Shown: positions 40,941 to 51,170, counted from the first letter of the stretch. The stretch: DNA of 64,000 bases from Streptomyces chromofuscus (GCF_015160875.1 NZ_CP063374.1:5149501-5213500), one strand, 5' to 3'. The notes: generated by a model from the sequence alone, not told the origin. Numbers and translations: made by a program.

Positions 40941-42734
40941 ATGAAGTCGTTCACCTCGCGCAGAGGACGCGCCATGCTGGTCGCCATCGCGGCCGGTTCC
41001 CTCGCGCTCACCGGCTGCTCGGAGAACACCGGCAACAACTCCGGCGGGAACAAGGGCGAGAACCAGGACAAGGCCAAGGAGCAGGCGGCGGGCGTCGCCT
41101 ACCTGGACGCCGCGGCCTCGACCGGTCCGGCCGAGGAGGTCCCCGGGGCCAAGCCCGGCGGCACCATCACGGTCTACCAGGAGTCGGGTCTGTCCCACAT
41201 GGACCCGAGCCAGATATACGTCTCGGACGCCGGTCAGTTCGCCAACCTGGTCTTCCGCGGTCTGACCAACTTCCAGGAGGACGGCAAGGGCGGCGTCGCG
41301 GTCGTGGGTGACCTCGCGACCGACTCCGGCAAGCCGTCCAACGACAACAAGACCTGGACGTTCACGCTCAAGGACGGCGTCAAGGACCAGAACGGCAACG
41401 AGATCACCTCGGCCGACGTCCGCCACACCGTCGAGCGCCTGTACGCGGAGTTCATCTTCGACGGCCCGACCTACCTCCAGACCTGGCTGAGCGGCCCGGA
41501 CTACCGCAAGGCGCTGCCGGACGGCGGCTTCGGCAAGAAGCACCTGCCGGACTCGGTCCTGGAGACCCCGGACGACAAGACGATCGTCTTCCACTTCGAC
41601 AAGCCGCGTCCGGACCTGCCGATGACGCTGGCGATGCCGGGCTACTCCATCGTGCCGGAGAAGACCGACACCAAGGCGAAGTACGACACGGCCCCGGTCG
41701 CCCTCGGTCCCTACAAGATCGCGGAGTTCAAGGCGGGCAAGACCCTCAAGCTCGTCAAGAACGAGAACTGGGACCCGAAGACCGACTCGGTCCGTCACCA
41801 GTACGTCGACGGCTTCAACTTCCAGTTCGGTGTCACCGAGTCGACGCAGACCAAGCGCCTGATCTCCGACCAGGGCGACGCCAAGAACGCCATCCAGTTC
41901 ACCGGCAGTGTCGACTCCACCCAGATCCAGGACGTCATCAGCGACCCGGCCGTCAACAAGCGGACGATCAAGGGCTACCAGCCCTACGTCATGCAGCTGA
42001 CGTTCAACCTGGACCGCGTCAAGAACAAGGCCGTCCGTGACGCCGCCACCTACGCGGTGAACTCCAAGGCCCTGATCGCCGGTGAGGGTGGCGCGTTCGG
42101 CGGTGACGTCGCCCCGAACCTGTTCGCCCCGACCCTGCCGGGTTACGACGCGAAGTACGACCCCTACGGCCGTCTGAAGACGCCGGCGGGCAACATCGAG
42201 AAGGCCAAGGAGCTGCTGGCGGACGTCCCGGCCGCCGAGAAGAAGCTCGTCTTCGCCTACGCCAACTCCGAGGCGGGCCAGAAGCGCAAGGTCGCCATCG
42301 AGGACGCGCTCGGCAAGGTCGGCTTCGACGTGGTCTCCAAGGAGATCGACGCCGCGTCGTACTACGAGCAGATCGGCAAGCTCAAGAACCCGTACGACAT
42401 GTACATCACCGGCTGGGGCCAGGACTGGCCGTCCGCCGCGACGGTCGTGACCCCGATCTACGACGGTGACCAGGTCGCCGACGGTGCGTCGAACTACTCG
42501 CACATCAAGGACCCGAAGGTCCAGGAGCTGATCGCCAAGGCTCTGACCGAGGCCCCCGAGCAGGCCGCCAAGACCTGGGAAGAGGCTCACAAGTACATCC
42601 TGGAGGAGGTCAACCCGGCCGCTCCGCTGTGGTACACCAAGCAGTTCCAGCTCTACGGCTCGAACATCGGCGGTGCCCGCTACAGCACTGAGTCGAGCTA
42701 CATCGACGTCACCCAGCTGTACCTGAAGTCGTAA
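40941..42734 (+). CDS. bldKB: Oligopeptide-binding lipoprotein (BldKB-like)
   Basis: A 597-residue substrate-binding lipoprotein; the signal peptide ends in the lipobox LALTGC with Cys26, followed by an Asn/Gly/Lys linker. The SBP family 5 fold is seen in GGTITVYQESGLSHMDPSQIY, WTFTLKDGVKDQNG and a C-terminal WGQDWPSAA segment. It captures peptides outside the membrane for the flanking permeases. Length is near that of S. coelicolor BldKB. An upstream in-frame ATG at 40905 is possible; 40941 gives a normal signal peptide. A strong hairpin follows before bldKC, which may raise expression of this subunit. Confidence 0.85.
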   Translation: MKSFTSRRGRAMLVAIAAGSLALTGCSENTGNNSGGNKGENQDKAKEQAAGVAYLDAAASTGPAEEVPGAKPGGTITVYQESGLSHMDPSQIYVSDAGQFANLVFRGLTNFQEDGKGGVAVVGDLATDSGKPSNDNKTWTFTLKDGVKDQNGNEITSADVRHTVERLYAEFIFDGPTYLQTWLSGPDYRKALPDGGFGKKHLPDSVLETPDDKTIVFHFDKPRPDLPMTLAMPGYSIVPEKTDTKAKYDTAPVALGPYKIAEFKAGKTLKLVKNENWDPKTDSVRHQYVDGFNFQFGVTESTQTKRLISDQGDAKNAIQFTGSVDSTQIQDVISDPAVNKRTIKGYQPYVMQLTFNLDRVKNKAVRDAATYAVNSKALIAGEGGAFGGDVAPNLFAPTLPGYDAKYDPYGRLKTPAGNIEKAKELLADVPAAEKKLVFAYANSEAGQKRKVAIEDALGKVGFDVVSKEIDAASYYEQIGKLKNPYDMYITGWGQDWPSAATVVTPIYDGDQVADGASNYSHIKDPKVQELIAKALTEAPEQAAKTWEEAHKYILEEVNPAAPLWYTKQFQLYGSNIGGARYSTESSYIDVTQLYLKS

Positions 42735-42749
42735 CTCTCTACGGCTGTT

Positions 42750-42785
42750 CGCGGGGGTGCGCACCAGGCGGAGCGCGCCCCCGCG
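42750..42785 (+). terminator. Intercistronic hairpin between bldKB and bldKC
   Basis: 13-bp stem (42750-42762 with 42773-42785, one G-U) and a ten-base loop, 16 bases after the bldKB stop. It lies within the operon, so it probably attenuates or stabilises mRNA rather than ending it fully. Confidence 0.55.
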
Positions 42786-42831
42786 GTTCCGTGAACCCAT
42801 CCACCGTCTCCGCAGAGAGCAGCCCCCCGCC

Positions 42832-43809
42832 ATGCTTCAGTTCATCCTCCGGCGCTCGGTCGGTGCCGTCGTCACCTTGTTCCTGATCGGCGCCGCAACT
42901 TTCTTCCTCTTCGTCGCCGCGCCCTCCGACTACGCCTCCCTGGCCTGTGGCAAGGACTGCTCGCCCGCGCGACTGGAGGACATCCGGCACGCCCTCGGTC
43001 TCGACCAGCCGCTCGCCCAGCAGTTCTTCGAATTCATGTCCGGCATCGTCGCCGGCCGTGACTTCCCGGAGGGCGACTGCCCCGCACCGTGCCTGGGCCG
43101 GTCGTTCTACTACGGTGACAACGTCACCTCGATCATCATGGACCGCTTCCCGCTGACCCTCTCCCTGACGGTCGGCGCCCTGTTCGTCTTCCTCGTCCTC
43201 GGCATCGGCGCGGGCATGCTCGCCGCCTACCGGCGCGGCAGCATGGTGGACAAGGTCGCCACCGGTGCGTCCATGGTGCTCAGCTCGTTCCAGATCTACT
43301 TCCTCGGCCCGATCGTGCTGCTGATCTTCGTCTACAGCACCGGCTGGGTGGAGGACCCCAAGTACGTGCCGTTCACCGACAATCCGCTCGGCTGGCTCGC
43401 CGGGCTGTGGATCCCGATGGCCGTGATGGCCACGATCTTCACCGCCCAGTACACCCGTATGGCGCGCTCCTCGATGATCGAGCAGCTCTCCGAGGAGCAC
43501 GTGCGCACCGCGCGCGCCAAGGGCATGGGCAAGAAGTACGTCTTCTTCCGCTACGCCTGGCGCGGCTCGCTCATCCCCATCGTGACCATCCTCGGCATCG
43601 ACCTGAGCGCCCTGCTCGGCGGCGGTGTCGTCACCGAACTCACCTTCTCCCTCCAGGGGATCGGCCGCCTTGCCGTGGACGGGGCGGTCACCAAGGACCT
43701 TCCGCTGACGATGGGTGTCATGCTGGTCGGAGCCTTCTTCATCCTGCTCCTGAACATCCTCGTCGACATCGCGTACGCCTGGATCGATCCGCGCGTCCGG
43801 CTCTCCTAG
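42832..43809 (+). CDS. bldKC: Oligopeptide ABC transporter permease (BldKC-like)
   Basis: A 325-residue permease of the DppB/OppB type: MLQFILRRSVGAVVTLFLIGAATF at the N-terminus, an external loop with paired Cys (ACGKDCSPARL, GDCPAPCLG), then core helices and the EAA-type loop HVRTARAKGMGKKYVFFRYAWR. It pairs with BldKA to form the channel. ATG at 42832 follows AGAGAG. The neighbouring ATPase gene begins 15 bases later, consistent with one transcript. Confidence 0.85.
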   Translation: MLQFILRRSVGAVVTLFLIGAATFFLFVAAPSDYASLACGKDCSPARLEDIRHALGLDQPLAQQFFEFMSGIVAGRDFPEGDCPAPCLGRSFYYGDNVTSIIMDRFPLTLSLTVGALFVFLVLGIGAGMLAAYRRGSMVDKVATGASMVLSSFQIYFLGPIVLLIFVYSTGWVEDPKYVPFTDNPLGWLAGLWIPMAVMATIFTAQYTRMARSSMIEQLSEEHVRTARAKGMGKKYVFFRYAWRGSLIPIVTILGIDLSALLGGGVVTELTFSLQGIGRLAVDGAVTKDLPLTMGVMLVGAFFILLLNILVDIAYAWIDPRVRLS

Positions 43810-43824
43810 GAAGAACGAACCACC

Positions 43825-44886
43825 GTGACCACACTGACCAAAACCGAGGACGTCCCGGCCCAGACCGGGCCCGAGAGCTTCCTCTCGGTCCGTGACCTGC
43901 GGGTGCAGTTCTCCACCGAGGACGGCATCGTCAAGGCGGTCGACGGGCTCTCCTTCGATGTCAAGCGCGGCAGGACCCTCGGCATCGTCGGCGAGTCGGG
44001 TTCCGGCAAGTCCGTCACCAACCTGACCATCCTGGGCCTGCACAACCCGCGGACCACCACCATCGACGGCGAGATCGTCCTGGACGGCCAGGAACTCGTC
44101 ACCGCCAAGGAGAAGGAGCTGGAGAAGCTCCGCGGCAACAAGATGGCGATGATCTTCCAGGACCCGCTGACGGCGCTGTCGCCGTACTACACGGTGGGAC
44201 GGCAGCTCTCCGAGCCGTACATGAAGCACATGGGCGCCTCCAAGAAGGAGGCGAAGGACCGGGCGATCCAGATGCTGGAGAAGGTCGGCATCCCGCAGCC
44301 CAAGGTGCGCTTCGACGACTACCCGCACCAGTTCTCCGGCGGTATGCGCCAGCGCGCGATGATCGCCATGGCGCTGATGTGCGACCCCGACCTGCTCATA
44401 GCCGACGAGCCGACCACCGCGCTCGACGTGACCGTGCAGGCGCAGATCCTCGACCTGCTCAAGGACCTCCAGCAGGAGTTCGGCTCCGCGATCATCTTCA
44501 TCACCCACGACCTCGGTGTCATCGCCAACATGGCCGACGACCTGTTGGTGATGTACGCGGGCCGGGCCGTGGAGCGCGGCAGCGTCAAGGAGGTGCTGCG
44601 CACCCCGACGCACCCCTACACCTGGGGTCTGCTCAGCTCCATGCCGCGCCTCGACGGCGACATCCACCAGGAGCTGACGCCGATCCCGGGCAGCCCGCCG
44701 TCGCTGCTCAACCCGCCGTCCGGCTGCCCCTTCCACCCGCGCTGCGCCTACCGTGACAAGGTGTCCGGCAATCTGTGCACCGAGTCCCGTCCGTCGCTGG
44801 GCGAGGGCCGGGCCGCGGCCTGCCACCTCACGACGGAGCAGAAGCAGACCATCTTCATCGACGAGATCCAGCCCCGGCTGCGCTAG
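43825..44886 (+). CDS. bldKD: Oligopeptide ABC transporter ATPase (BldKD-like, OppD type)
   Basis: A 353-residue ATP-binding subunit: Walker [10 protein letters not shown]-loop [14 protein letters not shown], signature [15 protein letters not shown], Walker [13 protein letters not shown], and H-loop ITHDLG, followed by the oligopeptide C-terminal module with four cysteines ([12 protein letters not shown]...C...C), which in related proteins binds an Fe-S cluster. GTG start at 43825. It powers peptide uptake together with the next gene product. Confidence 0.9.
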   Translation: MTTLTKTEDVPAQTGPESFLSVRDLRVQFSTEDGIVKAVDGLSFDVKRGRTLGIVGESGSGKSVTNLTILGLHNPRTTTIDGEIVLDGQELVTAKEKELEKLRGNKMAMIFQDPLTALSPYYTVGRQLSEPYMKHMGASKKEAKDRAIQMLEKVGIPQPKVRFDDYPHQFSGGMRQRAMIAMALMCDPDLLIADEPTTALDVTVQAQILDLLKDLQQEFGSAIIFITHDLGVIANMADDLLVMYAGRAVERGSVKEVLRTPTHPYTWGLLSSMPRLDGDIHQELTPIPGSPPSLLNPPSGCPFHPRCAYRDKVSGNLCTESRPSLGEGRAAACHLTTEQKQTIFIDEIQPRLR

Positions 44887-44900
44887 GGAGAACCGAGATC

Positions 44901-46019
44901 ATGAGCGAGAACCTCACCCTCCCCGCACAGCAGGGCTCCACGTCCACCTCCACGGAACCCCTCCTGGAGGTCAAGGGCCTGACCAAGCACTTCCCGATCT
45001 ACGGCGGCTTCCCCATCAAACGCAGGGTCGGCGCCGTCCAGGCCGTCGACGGCGTCGACCTCAGCGTCGGGGTGGGCGAGAGCCTCGGACTGGTCGGCGA
45101 GTCGGGCTGTGGCAAGTCCACCACCGGACGCCTGATCACCAGGCTCCTGGAGCCGACCGCCGGGCAGATCACCTACGCCGGTCAGGACATCACGCGTGCC
45201 AAGCGCAAGCAGCTGGCGCCGGTGCGGTCCGAGATCCAGATGATCTTCCAGGACCCGTACTCGTCGCTGAACCCGCGACAGACCGTCGGCAGCATCATCA
45301 AGGCGCCGATGGAGGTCAACGGGATCACCCCCGCGGGCGGCCGGGAGAACCGCGTCCGGGAGCTGCTGGAACTGGTCGGCCTCAACCCGGAGCACTACAA
45401 CCGCTTCCCGCACGAGTTCTCCGGCGGTCAGCGCCAGCGCATCGGCGTCGCCCGTGCCCTGGCCCTGAACCCGAAGCTGATCGTCGCGGACGAGCCGGTC
45501 TCCGCGCTGGACGTGTCGATCCAGGCGCAGGTGGTGAACCTGCTCCAGAAGGTCCAGGACGAGCTGGGCATCGCGTTCGTCTTCATCGCCCACGACCTCG
45601 CGATCGTGCGGCACTTCTCGCAGCGCGTGGCCGTCATGTACCTCGGCAAGGTGGTCGAGGTCGGGGACCGGGACTCCATCTACAACCGGCCTCGGCACCC
45701 CTACACGCACGCCCTGCTCTCCGCGGTGCCCGAGGTGCAGGTCGACGACGACACCGAGCAGCGCGAGCGCATCCGCCTCGCCGGTGACGTGCCCTCGCCG
45801 ATCCACCCGCCGTCCGGCTGCCGCTTCCGCACCCGCTGCTGGAAGGCGCAGGACAAGTGCGCGACCGAGGAGCCGCCGCTGGTCCAGATCTCCGGCAACC
45901 GGTCCGGGCACCTGACGGCCTGCCACTTCCCGGAGGAGCCGACCACGGAGGCCCGCGCGGAGGACGTCGTCATGGACCCGGCGCTGAAGGCGCTGGAGGA
46001 GGCCCAGGACCAGCACTGA
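44901..46019 (+). CDS. bldKE: Oligopeptide ABC transporter ATPase (BldKE-like, OppF type)
   Basis: A 372-residue ATP-binding subunit of the OppF/DppF type. Walker [23 protein letters not shown], signature [15 protein letters not shown], Walker [13 protein letters not shown], and the C-terminal [15 protein letters not shown] cysteine module. ATG at 44901 follows AGGGAGAA. Last gene of the bldK-type operon; a hairpin terminator follows at 46032. Confidence 0.9.
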   Translation: MSENLTLPAQQGSTSTSTEPLLEVKGLTKHFPIYGGFPIKRRVGAVQAVDGVDLSVGVGESLGLVGESGCGKSTTGRLITRLLEPTAGQITYAGQDITRAKRKQLAPVRSEIQMIFQDPYSSLNPRQTVGSIIKAPMEVNGITPAGGRENRVRELLELVGLNPEHYNRFPHEFSGGQRQRIGVARALALNPKLIVADEPVSALDVSIQAQVVNLLQKVQDELGIAFVFIAHDLAIVRHFSQRVAVMYLGKVVEVGDRDSIYNRPRHPYTHALLSAVPEVQVDDDTEQRERIRLAGDVPSPIHPPSGCRFRTRCWKAQDKCATEEPPLVQISGNRSGHLTACHFPEEPTTEARAEDVVMDPALKALEEAQDQH

Positions 46020-46031
46020 GCCACTCCCACG

Positions 46032-46065
46032 GCCCCCGGGAACCGCCTGCGCGGCTCCCGGGGGC
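46032..46065 (+). terminator. Terminator of the bldK-type operon
   Basis: 15-bp stem (46032-46046 with 46051-46065, one mismatch) around a CTGC loop, 12 bases after the bldKE stop. Confidence 0.75.
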
Positions 46066-46068
46066 TTC

Positions 46069-46196
46069 GTGCTGCCACGACAGGCGCGACGGCCGGCCTC
46101 GTGCTGCCGCGGGAGGCGCGACGGCCGGCCTCGTGCTGCCGCGGGAGGCGCGACGGCCGGCCTCGTGCTGCCGCGGGAGGCGCGACGGCCGGCAGG
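46069..46196. repeat. Tandem array of four 32-bp repeats (array 1)
   Basis: Units begin at 46069, 46101, 46133 and 46165, each starting GTGCTGCC and containing GGCGCGACGGCCGGC. The first copy is slightly diverged and the last differs only at its end. The 32-bp period is not a multiple of three, so the array is not protein-coding. It is directly next to the bldK-operon terminator. Confidence 0.9.
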
Positions 46197-46648
46197 CTCC
46201 GCCACCGTCCGCGCCCCGAGGGCAGCGGCGTGCCCCGGTCCGCCGTTCGTGGGCAGGATCGTGCCCCCGGTCCGTGCTTCGGGGGCAGGGGTGTGGTCCC
46301 GGTCCGTGCTTCGGCGGCAGGGGTGTGGTCCCGGTCCCATGGATTGAGGGGTGTCGTACGGCCCGGCGAGGGAGGCGTCGTAGAAGGAACGATCAACCAT
46401 CCGGGCAGTGTGCCTGCTGCTTCGCCGACCAGTACAGAAATCCGGGATTCACGGCGGGGGAAGGGCTGACGCCTGCCGCCGGGTGCTTCCGCCGGGGCCC
46501 GATCCGGACGACAGGCTCTAGCCCAAAGGGCCGCCCCCGTGTGCATTGCTCACCTTATGTGTCGATATTTACCGGTAACGGGGTCAGGATATTGGTCGAA
46601 CGGGTCAGCGCCCCGGCGCTGGCGGCAGCGCACCTGAGGAGGCACCCC
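46197..46648. other. Gene-free stretch before second transporter operon
   Basis: No gene supported on either strand. It holds repeat array 2 (46209-46335) and then about 310 bp leading to the binding-protein gene at 46649, including an AT-richer patch near 46555-46600 that is the likely promoter location; no consensus assigned. Confidence 0.5.
46209..46335. repeat. Tandem array of four 31-32-bp repeats (array 2)
   Basis: Units at 46209 (31 bp), 46240, 46272 and 46304 (32 bp each). All begin CCG, contain GGGCAG or GGGCAGG-like centres and end CCCGGT or CCCCGGT. Copies 3 and 4 are nearly identical, copies 1 and 2 are diverged. Different in sequence from array 1 but of the same period. Confidence 0.8.
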
Positions 46649-48274
46649 ATGCGTGGAGCACGGCACGCCCGATGGGCCGCGTGCGCGGCCGCGCTCGCCC
46701 TCGTGGGCACTGGCTGCGGCTCGGGCGGCGGCAGCGGCGACGGCGGCGCGGTGCTCAGCTCGTCCTGGGGCGACCCGCAGAACCCGCTGGAGCCGGCCAA
46801 CACCAACGAGGTCCAGGGCGGCAAGGTCCTCGACATGATCTTCCGCGGGCTGAAGAAGTACGACCCGGAGACCGGCAAGGCCGAGGACATGCTCGCCGAG
46901 AGCATCGAGACGACCGACTCGCGCACCTTCACCATCACCGTCAAGGAGGGCTGGACCTTCAGCAACGGCGAGAAGGTCACCGCCCGCTCCTTCGTCGACG
47001 CCTGGAACTACGGCGCGAGCCTGAGGAACAACCAGCGCAACGCCTACTTCTTCGGCTACATCGACGGCTACGACAAGGTGCACCCCGAGAACGGCGGCGA
47101 GCAGACCGCCGAGACCCTCTCCGGCCTGAAGGTCACCGGCGAGCGCACCTTCACCGTGAAACTCCGTCAGAAGTTCTCGAGCTTCCCCGACACGCTCGGC
47201 TACGCCGCCTTCGCCCCGCTGCCGAGGGCCTTCTTCGACGACCACGACGCCTGGCTGAGCCGGCCCGTCGGCAACGGCCCGTACGCCGTCGACGCGTACG
47301 TCAAGGGCTCCCAGATGTCGCTGCGCGCCTGGGACGGCTACCGCGGCCCCGACAAGGCGCGCAACGGCGGCGTCGACCTCAAGGTCTACACCGACAACAA
47401 CACCGCCTACACCGACCTCATGGCCGGCAACCTGGACCTGGTCGACGACGTCCCCGCGGCGCAGCTGAAGAACGTCCGGGCGGACCTCGGCGACCGCTAC
47501 CTCAACACCCCCGCCGGCATCCTGCAGACCCTCGCCTTCCCGTACTACGACAAGAACTGGAACAAGCCCGGCATGGACAAGGTCCGCAAGGGCCTGTCCC
47601 GGGCGATCGACCGGGAGCAGATCACCGAGACCATCTTCCACCGGACCCGCACCCCGGCGACTGACTGGACCTCACCGGTCCTCGGCAAGGGCGGCGGCTA
47701 CCGGGCGGGGCTGTGCGGCGAGTGGTGCGATTACGACCCCGCCGCGGCGAAGAAGCTGATCGAGGAGGGCGGCGGGCTGCCCGGCGGCCAGGTGAGGATC
47801 ACGGTCAACGCGGACACCGGCTCGCACAAGCAGTGGGTGGACGCGGTCTGCAACTCCATCAACAACGCCCTCGGCAACGAGCGCGCCTGCGTCACCAACC
47901 CGGTCGGCACGTTCGCCGACTTCCGCGGCCGGATCACCGACCACGAGATGACCGGCCCGTTCCGCGCCGGCTGGCAGATGGACTACCCGCTGATCCAGAA
48001 CTTCCTCCAGCCGCTGTACTACACCAACGCCTCCTCCAACGACGGCAAGTGGTCCAACGAGAAGTTCGACGAGCTGATCGACCGCGCCAACGCCGAGAGC
48101 GACACCGCCAAGGCCGTCGCGACCTTCCAGCAGGCCGAGGAGGTTGTCCGGGACGACATGGCCGCCATCCCGCTGTGGTACCAGAACGGCAGCGCGGGCT
48201 ACTCGGAGCGGCTGTCCGACGTGAAGCTCAACCCCTTCAGCGTCCCGGTCTACAACGAGATCAAGGTCAGCTGA
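46649..48274 (+). CDS. Peptide-binding lipoprotein of second transporter
   Basis: A 541-residue extracytoplasmic binding protein of SBP family 5. Signal peptide with lipobox-like VGTGC (Cys23). Typical segments are ESIETTDSRTFTITVKEGW, GNGPYAVDAYVKGSQM, and a C-terminal GWQMDYPLIQNFLQPLYY. GAGGAGG precedes the ATG at 46649. The gene starts an operon with two permeases and two ATPases in canonical Opp/Dpp order (A-B-C-D-F). Substrate is presumably oligopeptides; specificity unknown. Confidence 0.88.
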   Translation: MRGARHARWAACAAALALVGTGCGSGGGSGDGGAVLSSSWGDPQNPLEPANTNEVQGGKVLDMIFRGLKKYDPETGKAEDMLAESIETTDSRTFTITVKEGWTFSNGEKVTARSFVDAWNYGASLRNNQRNAYFFGYIDGYDKVHPENGGEQTAETLSGLKVTGERTFTVKLRQKFSSFPDTLGYAAFAPLPRAFFDDHDAWLSRPVGNGPYAVDAYVKGSQMSLRAWDGYRGPDKARNGGVDLKVYTDNNTAYTDLMAGNLDLVDDVPAAQLKNVRADLGDRYLNTPAGILQTLAFPYYDKNWNKPGMDKVRKGLSRAIDREQITETIFHRTRTPATDWTSPVLGKGGGYRAGLCGEWCDYDPAAAKKLIEEGGGLPGGQVRITVNADTGSHKQWVDAVCNSINNALGNERACVTNPVGTFADFRGRITDHEMTGPFRAGWQMDYPLIQNFLQPLYYTNASSNDGKWSNEKFDELIDRANAESDTAKAVATFQQAEEVVRDDMAAIPLWYQNGSAGYSERLSDVKLNPFSVPVYNEIKVS

Positions 48275-48283
48275 GGCGGCGCC

Positions 48284-49207
48284 ATGGGACGGTACGTCGT
48301 CCGGCGGCTGCTGCAGATGATCCCGGTCTTCTTCGGGGCCACCCTGCTGATCTTCCTGATGGTCAACGTGATGGGCGATCCCATCGCCGGCCTGTGCGGT
48401 GAACGGGAGTGCGACCCGGCGACGGCCGCCCAGCTCAGGAAGGAGTTCGGCCTCGACAAGCCCGTCTGGCAGCAATACCTGACCTACATGGGCAACGTCT
48501 TCACCGGCGACTTCGGCACCGCCTTCAACGGCCAGCCGGTCACCGAGCTGATGGGCAGCGCCTTCCCGGTCACCATCCGGCTGACGATCGTCGCGATCCT
48601 CTTCGAGATCGTCATCGGTATCACCCTGGGTGTGATCACCGGTCTGCGCCGGGGCCACCCCGTCGACACCTCCGTCCTGCTGGTGACCCTGGTGGTCATC
48701 TCCGTCCCCACCTTCGTCACCGGCCTGCTGCTGCAACTGCTGCTCGGTGTCCAGTGGGGCTGGATCCGCCCCTCGGTGTCCCCCGAGGCCCCCTTCGACG
48801 AGCTGATCGTGCCCGGGCTGGTCCTCGCCTCCGTCTCCCTGGCCTACGTCACCCGGCTGACCCGTACGTCCATCGCGGAGAACCGCCGCTCCGACTACGT
48901 CCGCACGGCCGTCGCCAAAGGGCTGCCCCGACGCCGGGTCGTCACCCGCCACCTGCTGCGCAACTCCCTCATCCCGGTCGTCACCTTCATCGGCACCGAC
49001 ATCGGCGCGCTGATGGGCGGCGCCATCGTCACCGAGCGCATCTTCAACATCCACGGCGTCGGATACCAGCTCTACCAGGGCATCCTCCGCCAGAACACCC
49101 AGACCGTCGTCGGCTTCGTGACCGTCCTCGTCCTGGTCTTCCTGCTCGCCAACCTCCTCGTCGACCTCCTGTACGCCGTACTCGACCCGAGGATCCGCTA
49201 TGCCTGA
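48284..49207 (+). CDS. Oligopeptide ABC transporter permease (OppB type)
   Basis: A 307-residue inner-membrane permease, MGRYVVRRLLQMIPVFFGATLLIFLMV at the start, an external loop with a Cys pair (GLCGERECDPATAAQLRKEF), about six helices and the EAA loop VRTAVAKGLPRRRVVTRHLLRN. It lies 9 bases after the binding-protein stop and its end overlaps the next gene by eight bases, a tightly coupled operon. Confidence 0.9.
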   Translation: MGRYVVRRLLQMIPVFFGATLLIFLMVNVMGDPIAGLCGERECDPATAAQLRKEFGLDKPVWQQYLTYMGNVFTGDFGTAFNGQPVTELMGSAFPVTIRLTIVAILFEIVIGITLGVITGLRRGHPVDTSVLLVTLVVISVPTFVTGLLLQLLLGVQWGWIRPSVSPEAPFDELIVPGLVLASVSLAYVTRLTRTSIAENRRSDYVRTAVAKGLPRRRVVTRHLLRNSLIPVVTFIGTDIGALMGGAIVTERIFNIHGVGYQLYQGILRQNTQTVVGFVTVLVLVFLLANLLVDLLYAVLDPRIRYA

Positions 49208-50186
49208 CGCTCAGCAGACAGGTGCGCCCGAGGGCGCCATCGCCGGGACGGGCATGGGCGGCGCGATGGACCTCGCCGCCGGCGAGGCGCGGACGGTGGA
49301 GCGGGCGCCGGGCGGCCCCGTCGGCGGCGGCCCCGCCGGCAAGCCCCGCTCGCTGTGGTCCGACGCCTGGCACGACCTGCGCCGCAACCCGGTCTTCATC
49401 GCCTCCGCCCTGGTGATCCTCTTCCTGGTGTTCATCTCGCTGTGGCCGTCCGCGATCGCCTCCGGCAGCCCGCTGCGCTGTGACCTGGCCAAGGCCCAGG
49501 AGGGCTCCCAGCCCGGCGCCCCCTTCGGGTACGACGGACAGGGCTGCGACGTCTACACGCGCACGGTCTACGGCGCGCGTACGTCCGTCGCGGTCGGCGT
49601 CTGCGCCACGCTCGGCGTCGCGGTCCTCGGCAGCGTCCTCGGCGGGCTCGCCGGCTTCTTCGGCGGCGTCGGGGACTCGATCCTGTCGCGGACGACCGAC
49701 ATCTTCTTCGCGATCCCGGTCGTCCTCGGCGGTCTCGTCCTGCTGTCGGTGGTGACCAGCAACACCATCTGGCCGGTCATCGGGTTCATGGTGCTGCTCG
49801 GCTGGCCGCAGATCTCCCGGATCGCCCGCGGCGCGGTCATCACCGCCCGGCAGAACGACTACGTCCAGGCCGCCCGCGCCCTCGGCGCCTCCAACTCCCG
49901 GCTGCTGCTGCGGCACATCGCGCCCAACGCCGTGGCGCCGGTGATCGTGGTGTCGACCATCGCGCTCGGCACGTACATCGCCCTGGAGGCGACCCTGTCC
50001 TACCTCGGCGTCGGCCTGAAGCCGCCCAGCGTCTCCTGGGGCATCGACATCTCCGCCGCCTCGCCCTACATCCGCAACGCCCCGCACGCACTGCTCTGGC
50101 CCTCCGGGGCGCTAGCCGTCACCGTGCTGGCGTTCATCATGCTCGGCGACGCGGTGCGCGACGCCCTCGACCCCAAGCTGAGGTGA
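49200..50186 (+). CDS. Oligopeptide ABC transporter permease (OppC type)
   Basis: A 328-residue permease with a polar, Gly/Ala-rich N-terminal tail of about 60 residues before the first helix (NPVFIASALVILFLVFISLW). The EAA loop is QAARALGASNSRLLLRHIAPN and the C-terminus LGDAVRDALDPKLR is family-typical. The external loop again carries two cysteines. Translation starts inside the preceding gene (8-bp overlap). Confidence 0.9.
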   Translation: MPDAQQTGAPEGAIAGTGMGGAMDLAAGEARTVERAPGGPVGGGPAGKPRSLWSDAWHDLRRNPVFIASALVILFLVFISLWPSAIASGSPLRCDLAKAQEGSQPGAPFGYDGQGCDVYTRTVYGARTSVAVGVCATLGVAVLGSVLGGLAGFFGGVGDSILSRTTDIFFAIPVVLGGLVLLSVVTSNTIWPVIGFMVLLGWPQISRIARGAVITARQNDYVQAARALGASNSRLLLRHIAPNAVAPVIVVSTIALGTYIALEATLSYLGVGLKPPSVSWGIDISAASPYIRNAPHALLWPSGALAVTVLAFIMLGDAVRDALDPKLR

Positions 50187-50195
50187 GGTGCCGTC

Positions 50196-51170
50196 ATGCT
50201 GCTCGACGTACGTGACCTGCACGTGGAGTTCCGCACCCGGGACGGCGTCGCCAAGGCCGTCAACGGCGTCAGCTACGGCGTGGACGCGGGCGAGACGCTC
50301 GCCGTGCTCGGCGAGTCGGGTTCCGGCAAGTCCGTCACCGCGCAGGCCGTCATGGGCATCCTCGACACGCCGCCCGGGCGGATCACCGGCGGCGAGGTCC
50401 TCTTCCGGGGCAGGGACCTGCTCACGCTCAAGGAGGAGGAGCGGCGCAGGGTCCGCGGCGCCGAGATGGCCATGATCTTCCAGGACGCCCTGTCCTCGCT
50501 CAACCCCGCCCTGACCGTGGGCGACCAGCTCGGCGAGATGTTCGTCGTCCACCGGGGCATGTCGAAGAAGGACGCCCGGGCCAGGGCCGTCGAGCTGATG
50601 GACCGGGTGCGCATCCCAGGCGCCAAGGAGCGGGTGAGGCAGTACCCGCACCAGTTCTCCGGCGGCATGCGCCAACGCGTGATGATCGCGATGGCGCTGG
50701 CCCTGGAACCCGCCCTGATCATCGCCGACGAGCCCACCACCGCCCTGGACGTCACCGTCCAGGCCCAGGTCATGGAGCTGCTCGCGGAGCTGCGGCGCGA
50801 GACGGACATGGGCCTGATCCTGATCACCCACGACCTCGGCGTGGTCGCCGACGTCGCCGACCGGATCGCGGTGATGTACGCGGGCCGGATCGTGGAGTCG
50901 GCACCGGTGCACGACATCTACAAGGCGCCGGCGCACCCGTACACACGCGGGCTGCTCGAATCCGTCCCGCGCCTGGACCACAAGGGCCGGGAGCTGTACG
51001 CCATCAGGGGCCTGCCGCCGAGCCTGCTGCACATCCCGCCGGGCTGTGCCTTCCACCCGCGCTGCCCCATGGCCCGGGACGTGTGCCGCACGGACGTCCC
51101 CCCGCTGTACGACGTGTCCGAACAGCGGGGGAGCGCCTGTCACTTCTGGCGGGAGTGCCTGGATGGCTGA
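50196..51170 (+). CDS. Oligopeptide ABC transporter ATPase (OppD type)
   Basis: A 324-residue ATPase: Walker [10 protein letters not shown]-loop [14 protein letters not shown], signature [15 protein letters not shown], Walker [13 protein letters not shown], and a C-terminal cysteine module [18 protein letters not shown] at 50196 nine bases after the permease stop. The following ATPase gene begins eight bases before its stop. Confidence 0.9.
   Translation: MLLDVRDLHVEFRTRDGVAKAVNGVSYGVDAGETLAVLGESGSGKSVTAQAVMGILDTPPGRITGGEVLFRGRDLLTLKEEERRRVRGAEMAMIFQDALSSLNPALTVGDQLGEMFVVHRGMSKKDARARAVELMDRVRIPGAKERVRQYPHQFSGGMRQRVMIAMALALEPALIIADEPTTALDVTVQAQVMELLAELRRETDMGLILITHDLGVVADVADRIAVMYAGRIVESAPVHDIYKAPAHPYTRGLLESVPRLDHKGRELYAIRGLPPSLLHIPPGCAFHPRCPMARDVCRTDVPPLYDVSEQRGSACHFWRECLDG

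Noticed and set aside
42739-44826. Long minus-strand frame opposite bldKC and bldKD
   Set aside because: Shadow of the coding strand; no recognisable motif.
46069-46335. CRISPR array
   Set aside because: Units are contiguous tandem repeats with no spacers between them, and no cas genes are present.
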